The notes under the pieces are model-generated. The model worked only from the letters and a program-made list of their open reading frames with translations, had not been told where the DNA came from and did not search any database. The position numbers were made by a program, and so were the translations under genes. A stretch of DNA of 64,000 bases from Catonia carolina (taxonomy: Eukaryota > Arthropoda > Insecta > Hemiptera > Achilidae): NCBI GenBank assembly GCA_035578175.1, contig JAQMRL010000015.1, positions 20,658,447 through 20,722,446 on the forward strand. Direction: 5' to 3'. Every line of letters begins with the position of its first letter. The first letter of the stretch is position 1. Shown in pieces: positions 43,792 through 55,837 of the stretch.

Positions 43792-45288
43792 TTTTTTTCT
43801 GTTGTAAAAAAAAGTTTCAAGGAAATCTGTTTATTATTTATTATACCCAGTGTAAAGAGTATACTGGTAATTTAATATTATTTACCAAAAGATATGTTAT
43901 TTGTGTAGGTTCGTGACCACGACTATTTTCGTTGTATAGAAAAAGTTGAATAATGAAACAAACACATTTATACATAAAATATAAGTTTAATGTTATATGA
44001 AATAATTATTATTTTACACACAGGATCTACAAAATGACAAATTTAAAATTATGTTTTTTACAAAATAAAATAAAATAAAATAGAAATAGCGCTTTAGGTT
44101 TGAATTTAATGTTTTAAATAATTTCTGTACAGAATATTAATTACTTTAGAAATACCTGCCATGGGCTTTTCGAAGTTCCGTGGTTATCCAGTGAAGTTCA
44201 TACGATGTAATTAAATCATTTGCATTGGTTGTTAAGTTTAAATTATTCGTTGAGCATTATATGTATTTTTAAACAAGATGTTCTAATTTCAAACTAATTA
44301 TTTAACTTATAGACATTTTATTAATGTAGCCTACTATTGAAGCACATTGTTACATTTTACGTGTACGGAGCACACATCCTCTCTGTAGGACTGCTGAAGT
44401 TGAACTCCCTTTCCGTTTATAATTCTTAAGAAGCGTCGTTTTTAATTTCACCTTGATACTATTTATAAAGTTTATAATATCCAATCACATCTCAGGATTC
44501 AAAATTTTCAACCAATCACATTCAACTACATCTTAACCGTCTTCATCGGTCCAAGTACTTTGATAAAGTCACTAACCTCGCACGTGTTTCAACTATTGTA
44601 AAAGTTTATTTTCAATAATCCATAAATTTACTTTAAAGTTTATTGTTACGATGTCGGTCTTTTCCCGACAAACGCCTGACTTGACAACTACTAATTACAT
44701 CCGTTAATTTATCAATTTATCCGTCACATTATTTTTTATTTCTTGACACAATGTATTAATTTATTACTTTTAAAAAAACAATATATTTTTATTTCGCTAC
44801 ACCAGATCCAGAACGAACCTAGGCTTAGGTATTATAATATTGCACCAACTTTTGAGACAACTTATATAAACCTGCATTTGTAAATATAATGCAGTATAAA
44901 AAATCAAGTTTTAAAACTTCCATTTTAACTTTAAGTACATATAAATTTAACTAACCATCTGTATAAGTACATACTATAATTTGTTTTTAGAAAATAAAAT
45001 TTAAGTTTTAAATGTTATGTAGTTATTTTTTTTGTTTTGTATAATATTTTTTTAGGTTAACTCATACGAGGGTTGTTTTAAAACTATGATTAATAGTAAT
45101 AAAAATTAATAACCTAATAATTTTATATTTACTTAGAGTTATCTGTCAGATTTATGTTATAATTTGCATTTATAAGCTTTTCCACATAATATTTCATTAT
45201 AAATAATATGAATTAAACTGTAAAGAGGTATATTTTTCTTTTAAATTTTTTGTTTACTAATATCTGATATATTTATAAAAAAAAAAAA
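43792..45288. other. Long AT-rich block, no supported feature
   Basis: No repeat from the local families is seen. Two ccaatcaca motifs occur near 44480 and 44514; they could be CCAAT boxes or chance. No ORF of note. Confidence 0.5.
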
Positions 45289-46076
45289 TCTGGTGTGAAA
45301 CACTCACACAACTTTCTCTTGCCAATGCAAATAATTAACAATAAACCTAACATTAGTATTAAAACATTAGAAATGAACAAAAACTAACCTCAAAAACATA
45401 ACCTTATTTTAATCATGAGTGAATGACGCAAAATGACAATCGAACTCAGTTTGGCTTAAAAATACGGAAAATCACGCTTTCACGCTAAACTAGGCTCTGT
45501 AGAGAAAAATGCTCTAAACAAAAGTTGTAGATCTTTTAATTTTCTATAAATTTAATTATATACACTTTTGTCGTAAAATGCATACTAAGACCGAAATGTT
45601 AAAAAAATCGATTTTTCTCACGTTTTCGTGAGAAAAAAAACAGAAAATCGCAAATTACCGCTAAACTAAGCGTTATACAAAAAAATGTTTGAAATAAAAG
45701 TTGTAGATTTTTAAATTGTCTACAACTTTTATTATATAAGTTTTTGCGCTAAAATTTATATTAAAGCCGTAATCTTAAAAAAACAACGTTTTTACGTGAA
45801 AACAGCATCACCGAGAATTTCAGCAAACATGGCGCCTACCCTATCTTGTAGAGAATAAAAAATTGAGTAAAATAGGCGATTTTAAAAAAAATCGTAGGAC
45901 CAGTTTTTGAGAAAATCGCAAAAAACTGAAAAATTATACGAATAAACTACTACTTCCGGTTGACCGATTTTGATGAAAATGTTCGTGTCGCGTCCGGTAG
46001 TGGTATGTAACTTAAGTTTCAAGTTTCAAGTTCGCACGATGTTCCGTTCTTGAGATATTCTGTTCACACACACACG

Positions 46077-46154
<78 letters not shown>

Positions 46155-46303
46155 CACACACAGACACAGACCAATCGCTGAAAACTTGTTTTTTGGGTTC
46201 AGGGGGTCTGAAAACGTATAGATCCGGTGAAAACTCGATTTCGAAAAATCGACATGAAAACAATACTTTCCTTCCTATATAGTCATATAGGCAAGAGAAA
46301 GTA
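45289..46303 (+). mobile_element. HLE copy, full length
   Basis: Starts after twelve A residues and ends gagaaagta. The large (CA)n with cacg runs is at about 46065-46168. Confidence 0.93.
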
Positions 46304-46687
46304 ATTATGAATACTTTGAAAATTTCCCTAAATTTACGTTACATTTTGTTACTTTTTCAGTATATTTATCACTTTTCCATATATGAGGTGTGGCTATTAA
46401 ATAATTACTGACGTAATTAACGTCTTACGTTTTGTTTAATTAAATTGTGTCTTACATTATAATTTTTTTTGTTTACTGTGCTCTATTATTATTGTGTTAA
46501 TTACGTGTTCATTGATTCTTCGTGTATTTATTATTTATTTCATTTGTGTGATTGTTATTTGTGTAACCTACGAGATTATACGCGTGTTTTGTTGTGTGCC
46601 GGCCCGGGCGATAAGGTTTAATACCTGGGCTTGGCACATACAAACACCGTCGTTACCGGTTCTTTGCGTCTAGGGAGATTGGGCTCC

Positions 46688-48049
46688 ATGAACCTAGACG
46701 CACCCACCGCTTCCGAGACTTCAACGGCGCGTGCTAATTGGGAGATGGCGACGGCAGCGACGCAACAACTAAGCCATTCCTCTCCATCAACCAGCGCACC
46801 GGCTCCGACAACATCATCAATGGAGGTACCTGACAACGAAGGCTTCACCACCGTCCACCGGAAACGAGTGCGCACCAATTCAGGTGATATACAACCACTT
46901 ACCACCCCGTTTGCAACCTCACCCCCCGATTCGACTCCACGTCGAAGTAAAGTTCCTCCGTTTGTGTTTCGCGCCCCTGCCAACTGGGCCGCGTTAACAA
47001 GGACACTGAGCAGTCAGCTCACGGAGTCATACAAGGTCACGACACGTGGCAATTCTTACTCCTTGTTTACAAAGAATATCGATGACTTCCAAAAGTGCAA
47101 GGCTGTCCTCCTTTCGGAGGGCATTAACTTCCACACTTACTATACTACCGAGCCTGATGAGGTCAAAGTGGCAATCAAAGGGTTGCACTCTTCGTTTCAA
47201 CCCGAAGAGGTTAAGCTTTTCCTCGCTGAGCGTGGCTTCGAGGTGAGCCACTGCCAGAATATAACTGGCCGAGCTGGCAGGCCAATCAATGTGTTCCTTG
47301 TCAAGTTGCGCAAGTCACCTCGCTTCGAGGATATTTACAAGGTCGATTCGATCTTCAACATTGAAGTGACCGTGGAGGCCTTCCGCCCACGGCCGGGTCT
47401 GCCACAATGTTTTAAGTGCCAGCGTTATGGCCACTCATCGGTTGATTGTAACCATGAGTTAAGGTGCGTCAAGTGCGGCGGTAAGCACGACGCAGCTCAG
47501 TGTGAAGGCAAGTTAATTGAACAGACTCGCTGCTGCAACTGTAATGGCCAGCACCCTGCTAGCTACCGGGGGTGCCCTTTACATGTCCGGCTTCTTGCCG
47601 AGAGGCGCAAGGCTGCCGCTCAGTCGACGGCCGCCTCCTCATCAGCTCCGTCTATCGCCAAGTCCCAGGCGACACAGTCACAACCTTCTTCCTCTTCTTC
47701 CCCTCCTACTCAGAGGAGCTATAACAAAACAATTGTAAAGAAGGCTCCTGTGCACAGGGCCACCACCAAGACCCAATTTCCGACTTCTGAGTGGTCCTAC
47801 CACTCCAAGTTGGTGCCATCCAAGCCATCCAAGCCGGTCTTCTCAGAAAGGGAGTTTCCGCCACTCCCGGCTAAAAAAGTCCCTCCTAAGGACAGCACTG
47901 CATTCGATTTTTCTACGATCGTCCAGTTCTTAACCTCCCCTAAGTTCCTAGCTTGGGTGGCTAATGTTCTTCCTCAACTAACATCTATTAGCTCCGCCTC
48001 TAAAGCTATCACTATCCTTATCTCATCTCTGACCTCCCTCCTTTTGTAA
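46688..48049 (+). CDS. LINE-J ORF1, gag-like nucleic-acid-binding protein
   Basis: An intact frame of 453 codons from the ATG at 46688. The frame is also open upstream to 46631, but without ATG. Residues 1-110 are Ser/Thr/Pro-rich and probably disordered. A central region carries FTVVHRKR-like and GLHSSFQPEEVK segments resembling the RNA-recognition part of Jockey ORF1 proteins. Then come three zinc knuckles: CFKCQRYGHSSVDC (C-x2-C-x4-H-x4-C), CVKCGGKHDAAQC (C-x2-C-x3-H-x4-C) and CCNCNGQHPASYRGC (C-x2-C-x3-H-x6-C). This triple pattern is typical of Jockey-type ORF1. The C-terminal third is Ser/Pro-rich. The family product binds LINE RNA into a ribonucleoprotein. The stop TAA shares its last A with the ORF2 ATG (TAATG). 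Confidence 0.9.
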   Translation: MNLDAPTASETSTARANWEMATAATQQLSHSSPSTSAPAPTTSSMEVPDNEGFTTVHRKRVRTNSGDIQPLTTPFATSPPDSTPRRSKVPPFVFRAPANWAALTRTLSSQLTESYKVTTRGNSYSLFTKNIDDFQKCKAVLLSEGINFHTYYTTEPDEVKVAIKGLHSSFQPEEVKLFLAERGFEVSHCQNITGRAGRPINVFLVKLRKSPRFEDIYKVDSIFNIEVTVEAFRPRPGLPQCFKCQRYGHSSVDCNHELRCVKCGGKHDAAQCEGKLIEQTRCCNCNGQHPASYRGCPLHVRLLAERRKAAAQSTAASSSAPSIAKSQATQSQPSSSSSPPTQRSYNKTIVKKAPVHRATTKTQFPTSEWSYHSKLVPSKPSKPVFSEREFPPLPAKKVPPKDSTAFDFSTIVQFLTSPKFLAWVANVLPQLTSISSASKAITILISSLTSLLL

Positions 48050-50717
48050 TGCGTTTTCGCATTATGTCATGGAATGGCAATGGCATCCTTCGCCAACGAA
48101 ACGATCTACTACGAGTACTAACAGATTACGATATTGACGTTGCTCTTCTACAGGAAACTAAATTTTTACCTACTACTCGCTTTTGCCTATCCCCCTACGT
48201 TGTGTATCGTGCCGATCGACCTGGCGCTGTGGTCCCGGCAGGGGGGGTAGCTGTTCTAATACATAAGAGACATGTTCATAACTTCCTTGACGTGACCCAT
48301 ATTCCTTCTATTGAACATGTCGCTGTTACGGTGCCTCTCTTCTCACGTCTGGTTACTTTCATTTCAGTTTACCGCCCCCATCTGCTGCCCATTTCCACCC
48401 CGCAGCCCTTGCTATGCTCTTCGACCAACGTCAACCTGTGTTTGCAGCTGGCGATTGGAACAGCAAACACACGGATCTCGGCTGCCGAAAAACGAACATT
48501 GCTGGTACTGAACTCCTGTCCTTCCTCGAGCAGTCTCCTTTGTCGTTAGCGCTCCATGTTCCTGACACCCCGACTAGGGTGCCCCCGTTCACTTATCAAC
48601 TTCCTGATATCCTTGATTACGCTATTTCTCTCGATCTTGCCTCCGTCCCTGACATCGATGTGTTACCTTAATTGAATTCTGATCACTATCCAGTTCTGTT
48701 TACTTTCACGTCCTCGACTGCTCGTATCCCTGTCCCGCCTCCTTCTCTGAAGGTCTGCTGGCGTTCCTTCTATGACTCAGTTGCCTCCCAAATCCCACCT
48801 GAACCCCCCACTATTACCACTGTAACTGAGCTTGAGTCCCATCTTGATTCCCTCACTTCGATTCTTTCGGATTCAATTGCCCAGAACTCACACCCACGCC
48901 CGCCTCGCACTAGGTCGTCACTTCCAGCTCCTATCAAAACAGCAATCGCCGATAGACGTCGCTTTCGACAGCTCTGGCAGCGCACCAGAGATCCACATCA
49001 TCGGGATCTATTCAACGGTGCCGCTGCTAGGTGTAAACTGCTACTCGATGATCACCGGTGTAGTAAATGGGAGGACTACCTTCATCGAGTAGCGGACGAC
49101 GGAAGACCATGGGAGGCTACACGTCGTTTGTTGTCGACCCAGAGGAAGTCGCATCCTCTGATGACACCTAATGGTTTGACATACTCTCCGCAGGCGATTG
49201 CTGACACTTTTGCTTCGCATTTTGAACGACATTTTGTTGCCCCTCCGCCCGTTCATCATGACCAGGATGAACTCATTCATGATGAAGTCAACTCAACGCT
49301 CTCTGACCCTACGCCCTGTAACTTACAGCCCTTCACGGAGGATGATGTCACCTCTGTAATTTCCTCGATTAATCCGCGTAAGGCCCCTGGTCCTGATAAT
49401 GTCTCCGGATACGCCATCCTGAATTCCCCGCCAGATCTAAAGCTTCATCTTTTGGCAATTTTCAATGCAGTGTTGGCGCTACAACATTTCCCCTCTTCGT
49501 GGAAGGTTTCCAAAGTCATTACTATTCTGAAACCCCACAAACGTCCGACTGATCCCGAAAGTTATAGACCAATTTCCCTTTTGCCGATCCTGTCCAAATT
49601 ATTCGTAAGGCTTCTTCTCCCGCGCCTGCGTCCTGTTGTTGAATCTGTTCTTCCCCCCGAGCAATTTGGTTTTCGTCAAGGACACTCCACAACTACCCAA
49701 CTCCTCCGCATCGTCACGGCACTTGTGGATGCCAGAAATTCTTACTGTGACACGACGGCTGTGCTACTTGTTTTTCGGGCTGCATTTGACCGCGTCTGGC
49801 ATATGGGCCTCCTTTACAAACTGGCACAATTTTTTCCCCCCTCAACTGTCCGATTACTCCATTCCTATCTTACTGGAAGACAATTCCAAGTCTCTGTCAC
49901 TATTCCTCAGTTCCACATGGCCATGTCCCCACTCACCCCTTCGTCCGCGGGTGTACCTCAGGGCTCGGTCCTTGGGCCCATCCTCTATCTTATGTACACC
50001 TTCGATTTTCCTGTCCGTGGTTCAATCCAATTCGGACTGTTTGCCGATGATGCTATTCTGTACCGTCACGGCAGATGCCTCCGCCTCAATTGCCGCGCGC
50101 TTCAAACTCAGCTTCTAGACATCACTAGCTGGTGTCGTTTCTGGAGACTATCACTTAACCCCACAAAATACGAAGCAATCCACTTTACACTAAAACGCAA
50201 TGTTCCTCCGCCTCTACGATTGGAAGGGGATTTCCTCCCATGGCAGAACAGCGTGAGATATCTAGGGGTTGACCTAGATAAACGACTGACACTTCGACAG
50301 CACATTGACAGCAAGCTTAGCAAGGGTAGGGCCTTGTTCGCTTTACTCATCCCTTTGTTCCTCTCTCCAGCATACTCCTCAAAACTGAAACTTCTGATGT
50401 ACTCCTCTATCCTACGTCCTTTCCTTTTGTACGGGTCACCGGTATGGTGGCCCTTTCTCTCCAAGTCCAACAAAAGACGTACTTCAGCGTACCAGAACAA
50501 AGTCCTCCGGTGCATCACACAGTTTAACTATCTTATATCCAATCGCATCATACACGAACACCTTCTCTTTCCTTCTATGGAGGACTTTATTTACAATACC
50601 TCGAAACGGCTACACGACGCTGGGAAAACTGACGGACCCCAGATCATTCAGGACTTGTACCGACGCCCACACCCACCTGAAGTCTCTATGCCATTACCAT
50701 TCCACGACTTTATCTAA
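48049..50717 (+). pseudogene. LINE-J ORF2, endonuclease-reverse transcriptase, inactivated
   Basis: The start overlaps the ORF1 stop. The N-terminal apurinic-type endonuclease shows MSWNGNG and LLQETKF (catalytic Glu), FISVYRPH, AAGDWNSKH and, after a stop, NSDHYPV (catalytic Asp-His). A frameshift lies between about 48370 and 48414 near a C run, and an in-frame TAA at 48669-48671. From 48672 to 50717 the frame is open: SYRPISLLPILSKL, EQFGFRQGHSTT, motif A with VFRAAFDRVWH, PQGSVLGPILY (motif B), LFADDAILY (motif C) and VRYLGVDLDKRL. In motif A the first residue should be the metal-binding Asp but is Val (GTT at 49770-49772). No RNase H domain follows, as expected for Jockey. Confidence 0.93.
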
Positions 50718-52266
50718 ATTCCAGTATGACCCACTTAACAAAATTTAGAGTTGCCACATTTTTATTCCGCCCTGTATTCCTCTTATTTGCCCATGCCCCT
50801 TCTACTTGTATGACTCACTCCCCCCAGTTGGTAGTTGTCCCCATGTTCCTATGCATAATCACTCCACTACGGTGAAAAGAGCCGCCATTTTAAATTAGTA
50901 AACACTCAGAAAATAAAAATAAAATAAAAAGGTGATTATGCCAAACTCTACCCTTTCCGTCTCCCCTGAAATCATAAACAAACCCCTACCTTAAATTATA
51001 CCTTTAGTCCACGTTCAGTAAAATGCATGCCTTCCCCTCACCAAGATAATAGGACTCCCACAAAACTGAAAAAGGCCACTGAAATATAAAATAAAATAAA
51101 AGAGCTGCTCTTAAACCCACTTGTTCTTTACTTTAAATTTTCCACCGATAACTTCTAAAAATGAATTACCTCCTTTCAAGTCCCAGTTCCAATGTCCCAC
51201 GAACCAGAATCCTATTTCCTATTTAAACTATAAAATTCCCCCTAAATTTCTTGAGGTTGCAATTATTCTGTTATATTGTTCCCCGAGCGACCAGGTGTTC
51301 CTTAACACGATGTCGCCATCATAGGGCTTCTTGGCCCTCTCAACCAGGATTCAGGATTCACTGACGTAAAACATTTTATTATTATTTTATACATAATCAC
51401 TTTTTGTCACCTTTAATATACACTTCTTTTCTATCCCTACAACGCTCCATGCGAATTTTCCATTGTTGGAAATAGTGCTGGAAGTCATGTTCTGTCTGCT
51501 TCTTCAGGACACGTGCCGCTCAAAAATATTTGAAATGAAGCTCGAAGAAAGGTTTGTACTGACACTTTGTACGCGATTGAAAATGATTCTAATTTTTTGG
51601 AAACGATAATAACATGTGATGAAACGTGGTATTTTACTTATGATCCAGAAACGAAGCGTCAATCTATGCACTGGAAGAGCCGAACACCGAGAGCCAAAAA
51701 AGCTCGAATGAGCAAGTCAAAATTTAAAGCAATGATGATTGTTTTTGTTTTTTTGATATCCATGGAATTGTGTACCTTCACTGGGTTCCTGAAGTTAAAA
51801 CAATTAATCAATATTACTACCTTGAGGTACTTTCTAAACTATGTCAAAGAGTAAGGAAAAAACGCCCCGAAATGTGCAAGGACAAATCATGGGTTCTCCA
51901 CCAAGACAATGCGCCAGCTCATTCCGCGTTATTTGTCAAGAGGATCCTAGCCAAGTACAACATCTTAGTATTAGAACATCCACCTTATTCACCAGATCTT
52001 GCACCATGTGACTTCTAACTGTTCCCTAAGGTGAAATCTGCATTAAGAGGGACAAGATTTGAGTCTGTGGAAGCTGTAAAAGAGAAAAAGGCACGTGTCC
52101 TGAAGAAGCTGACAGAAGATGACTTCCAGCACTGTTTCCATGGAAAATTGGCATGGAGCGTTGTAGGGATAGAGAAGGAGTGTATATTGAAGGTTACAAC
52201 AAGTAATTATATATAAAATAAAAGTAAATTTTTTTAGTACGTTAGTCTCGTTATTTAATAGTCACG

Positions 52267-53737
52267 TAATGTCTCTCTATAAATATGAATTAAACTGTAG
52301 AAAAGTCTATTTTTCTTTTGAATATTTTTTTTATTAATATTTGATAGATTTTGATAAGTTTATAATAATATTTATGAATAATTTGAAAATTTCCCAAACT
52401 TTTCAGGTATTTTTTTGTAATTTTTCAGTACATAAGATTTTCCGTATGATGTATCATTATCACCACGAATTAAACTGTAGAGAAGTGTATTTTTCTTCTG
52501 AATATCGTTTTTTACTAATGTTTGATAAATTTACGAATATCATGAAAATTTCCATGACTTTTTCGTTACATTTCTAGTAGTACCACATTTTAATAATTTT
52601 TCCTGAATGCCGTTATGTCTACAATATAATTTTCTTGTAACAGTTCCTTTCCTATCAGAGGTCAAAAATCATCATCATTATGCGAACCTTATTCTCTGGT
52701 GCACGGAACAATTCCATATTACTGCAACCAAACCAGTCTCTCAGGTTTTTCAGCAAAACAATATGAAGATCGATTGAAATTTCAAGAATCAAATTTTTCA
52801 CGATTGTAGTTAACTGTTTTTGCTATAAACACAGCTAAAAGTCGATAAAAACAAAATATAAATTACTCCAAAGCAGTTCTCAACATAAAACACCAACTTT
52901 TTATAAAATACACCCTGTAGAAGTTTGAACAAGAAACTACTTACAATATTTTGCATGTTACAAATGACAATTATTATTTTCTAACGTGACAAATACTGTT
53001 ATTTTTTTTACTTCAGTGTAATAAACTTACAGACTGTAACATTTTTAAACTCAATCAATTAGTCAAGCAAAAAAAAACAGAATAGAGTACTATAATTTTA
53101 AAGAAGTTAAAGTAATAACAATTCTGATAATTATGTATAAAATAATCGTTCGTAAAGGGTTTCAACTTTGTTTACATGACATGTCAACTACGTTAAGATT
53201 ACATGCTTCATGTACTTTTAAGTGAAACGTTGACCTAGTTTCAAACGGTCATAAAAATATATTATTCTTTTTGCCTTTAGGTCATAGGTTATTTAAAAGG
53301 TAGTAATCCTCCAGTTACTGCCACAGGCGGATCAAATAACTGAAGAAGTTATCCATGTGTAAGTTTATCCATCGTATTTAAGTACTGTTCGAAGAATATT
53401 AGTTTCTGGAAATAAAGTTATTTTCGTTCATATAGGCTTCAAATTCCCAAATTTCCTCCAAAGAGTTTAAATTGAAATTTAGTTACGCAGGATAATGAAA
53501 CGGATACGTAGGGAAAAGTTTATTTCCTTTGAATTCGTTTAATCGTCTTTTTTGTAATTATAAGTGTAGTTCGTTTTTGGCTACATCGATAATTCCAGAA
53601 AAAGACTTGAAGGCTGAAAATACTCGGGTGTGATGTATCATAAGACGAGGACAGTGATATACCACAAAAAGTTAAGAGATTTAATAGAATTTGTGGTACA
53701 ATACATCGAAATTTGAAGGGAAGGGCCCGAACTGACA
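52267..53737. other. AT-rich block, no supported feature
   Basis: It contains a loosely repeated motif (aattaaactgtagaraagt at about 52285 and 52468) suggesting an old local duplication of about 180 bp. No coding signal. Confidence 0.5.
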
Positions 53738-53739
53738 TA

Positions 53740-54657
53740 CGAGGTTTGGCTATTAAATAACGAGACTGGCGTTGTAAACAATTTTATTTTTATTTTATAC
53801 ATAATCACTTATTGTCACCTTTACTATACACTCCTTTTCTATCCCTACAATGACCCATGCAAATTTTCCATTGTTGGAAACAGTGCTGGAAGCCATGTTC
53901 TGTCAGCTCCTTCAGGACACGTGCCGCTTTCTCTTTTACAGCTTCCACAGACTCAAATCTTGTCCCTTTTAATGCAGATTTTACCTTAGGCAACAGGTAG
54001 AAGATAATAACATGTGATGAAATATGGTTTTTACTTATGATTCGGAAACGAAGTACCAATTCATGCACTGGAAGAGCTGAACATCACTGAGAGCCAAAAA
54101 AGCTCGAATGAGCAAGTCAAATGCAATGATAATTGTAGCTATGATATTTAAAGCAATGATGATTGTTTTTTTTTGTTGATATCCATGTGATTGCGTACCT
54201 TCACTGGGTTCCTGAAGGTCAAACAATTAATCAATATTTCTACCTTGAGGTACTTTTTAAACTACGTCAAAGAGTAAGGACAAAACGCCCCGAAATGTGG
54301 AAGGACAAATCATGGGTTCTCCACCAAGACAATGCGTCAGCTCATTCCGCGATATCTGTCAAGAGGTTTCTAGCCAAGTACAGCATCTCAGTGTTAGAAC
54401 ATCCACCTTATTCACCAGATATTGGGGATAAGATTAGGTACAAGATTTGATTCTGGGGAAGCTGTAAAAGAGAAAGCGGCACGTATCCTGAAGGAGCTGA
54501 CAGAAGATGACTTCCAGCACTGTTTTCAACACTGGAAAATTCGCATGGAGTGTTGTAGGGATAGAGAAGAAGTGTATATTGAAGGTGACAATAAGTGATT
54601 ATGTATAAAATAAAATATTTTACAACGTCAGTCTCGTAATTTAATAGCCACACCTCG
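53740..54657. mobile_element. Mar-A fold-back mariner, 918 bp
   Basis: TA at 53738-53739 and 54658-54659. Both ends are versions of the transposase 3' end, in inverted orientation: 53740-54003 encodes the C-terminal region on the minus strand (FESVEAVKEKAARVLKEL), while 54004-54657 runs on plus from ITCDE-like sequence through HQDNASAHSA and HPPYSP, a small deletion removing the third Asp, to the same C-terminal end. The arms are a long imperfect palindrome of about 220 bp. A normal 5' end and the N-terminal domain are missing. It cannot encode a transposase. Confidence 0.9.
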
Positions 54658-54659
54658 TA

Positions 54660-55139
54660 TGTCAGTGAGGCCTGGGTGTGGAAGAATAAATATAAAAATT
54701 GCATTTAGTCGGCAGAGATGCACTTCTTGAGATGAAATTAGGACCTGTAGTCAACTGGATCGGTTCAGAAATGAGGAAATACGGCGGGAGTTAGATAAGT
54801 GTTCTTTTAACCCTTTCAGTACCAACGTCCGGAAAACAGGACGTCGATATATTTTACGTAAATACAACATCGGGTTTACCGGACGCCCGGAAGTTATGCT
54901 TAAAGTACCAACTTCCGGATTACCGAACATTTAAAAAGAAAAATTTTTAAACAAAAATTAATAAAATAATGTATTTTAAAACTGCCGATTCTGGTAAGCA
55001 AAATACAGGACATCACAGCGTTGTAGAAAAACGGTTTTTTATTTTTTATTTTTTTATTTTTTTTTTAAAGCCACATAGGACTAAATAAGTTTATCAAACT
55101 AAAAAAAACTCATTTCAATTTTTGCGGTTCAATTTTTAA
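54660..55139. other. Unassigned block with one piggyBac-like end
   Basis: TTAA at 54807-54810 followed by CCCTTTCAGTACC resembles the PB-2 terminus, and the following sequence repeats agtaccaac-ttccgga units. No matching right end was found. Confidence 0.35.
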
Positions 55140-55385
55140 GTTTTTGGAGTCCTTTCCTGATGTTTCCCTCCTTGAACTTTCTCCAGTATTCCTTCAATCC
55201 ATCCGATCTTCTCTGCCGTTCCGTTCCTTGTCAGAATACACAACTTTCTGCCGTTTCATCGGTTTCTGCGCGTTCAAGTCTTGTGGTCTTCAGCCTGTGG
55301 TAATTTCCGGATTTTGTTTTGAGGTCCTCAAGTGAGATTTGGAGTCCATTCATGTCCTCCTTAATTTCCCTGATCCAAACAGTTT
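55140..55385 (-). pseudogene. LINE-A ORF2 C-terminal fragment
   Basis: The minus strand shows WIREIKEDMNGLQISLEDL, then after frame changes DKERNGREDRM and YWRKFKEGNIRKG. This matches the C-terminal order of LINE-A at 17.8 kb. Confidence 0.72.
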
Positions 55386-55394
55386 TATATATTT

Positions 55395-55795
55395 TTTTTA
55401 GAAAAACAGTTTTATATATAAGTTGTAGGTTTTTTAATTTTCCACTTCTTTAATCCTATACATTCTTTTGCCCTAAAATGCATCTTGAAGCCACAATCTT
55501 AAAACACATTTATATTATACACAATCTTAACATTTACTACGAGAACATAGACCCCAAAAATTTCAGTAGACTGCTTACCCTATCTTCTAAAAAAATCAAA
55601 AATGTATAAACGGTGTTTTTTAAAATCGTAGAAGCCGTTTTTGAGAAAATCGGAAAGTGAAAAATTTCAAGAATAAACTACTAATTCCGATTAGTCGATT
55701 TTAATGGAAATATTCGTGTTGGATTCTCTAGTTGTACCTAACTTAAGTTTCAAGTTTCAACTTCGTACAATATTCCGTTCTTGAGATATTTTTCA

Positions 55796-55837
<42 letters not shown>

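Larger units (their letters stand above)
46417..51359 (+). mobile_element. LINE-J, near-complete Jockey-like non-LTR retrotransposon
   Basis: A 4.94-kb insertion bounded by the 10-bp TSD actgacgtaa at 46407-46416 and 51360-51369, inside Mar-A. Order: 5' UTR 46417-46687, ORF1 (gag-like), ORF2 (endonuclease plus reverse transcriptase), 3' UTR 50718-51359. It is much richer in GC than the surroundings. There is no poly(A) tail; the 3' end reads aggattcaggattc, a two-copy 7-bp repeat, which is unusual for Jockey and closer to LINEs with short terminal repeats. ORF2 is damaged in at least three places, so this copy is dead although structurally complete. Confidence 0.93.
46384..52266 (+). mobile_element. 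Mar-A fold-back mariner split by a Jockey-like LINE
   Basis: The left TIR tgaggtgtggctattaaata starts at 46384 after TA. The element continues at 51360 beyond the LINE. The first 185 or so bases (46384-46416 plus 51370-51520) are the inverse of the transposase 3' end, not a normal 5' end. From about 51530 the plus-strand transposase appears: ITCDETWYFTYDPETKRQ (first Asp region), HQDNAPAHSA (second Asp), HPPYSPDLAPCDF (third Asp), with 34 residues between the last two. A stop follows directly after CDF, then the C-terminal region. The right TIR near 52260 is eroded. Frame breaks make it inactive. Confidence 0.87.

Noticed and set aside
46618..46983. 121-codon minus-strand ORF, and other ORFs antisense to LINE-J
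   Set aside because: Shadows in the GC-rich LINE-J region, where all frames have fewer stops.
54807..54830. Second PB-2-type piggyBac MITE
   Set aside because: Only one TTAA plus CCCTTTCAGTACC end is present. No inverted partner was found within 1.5 kb.
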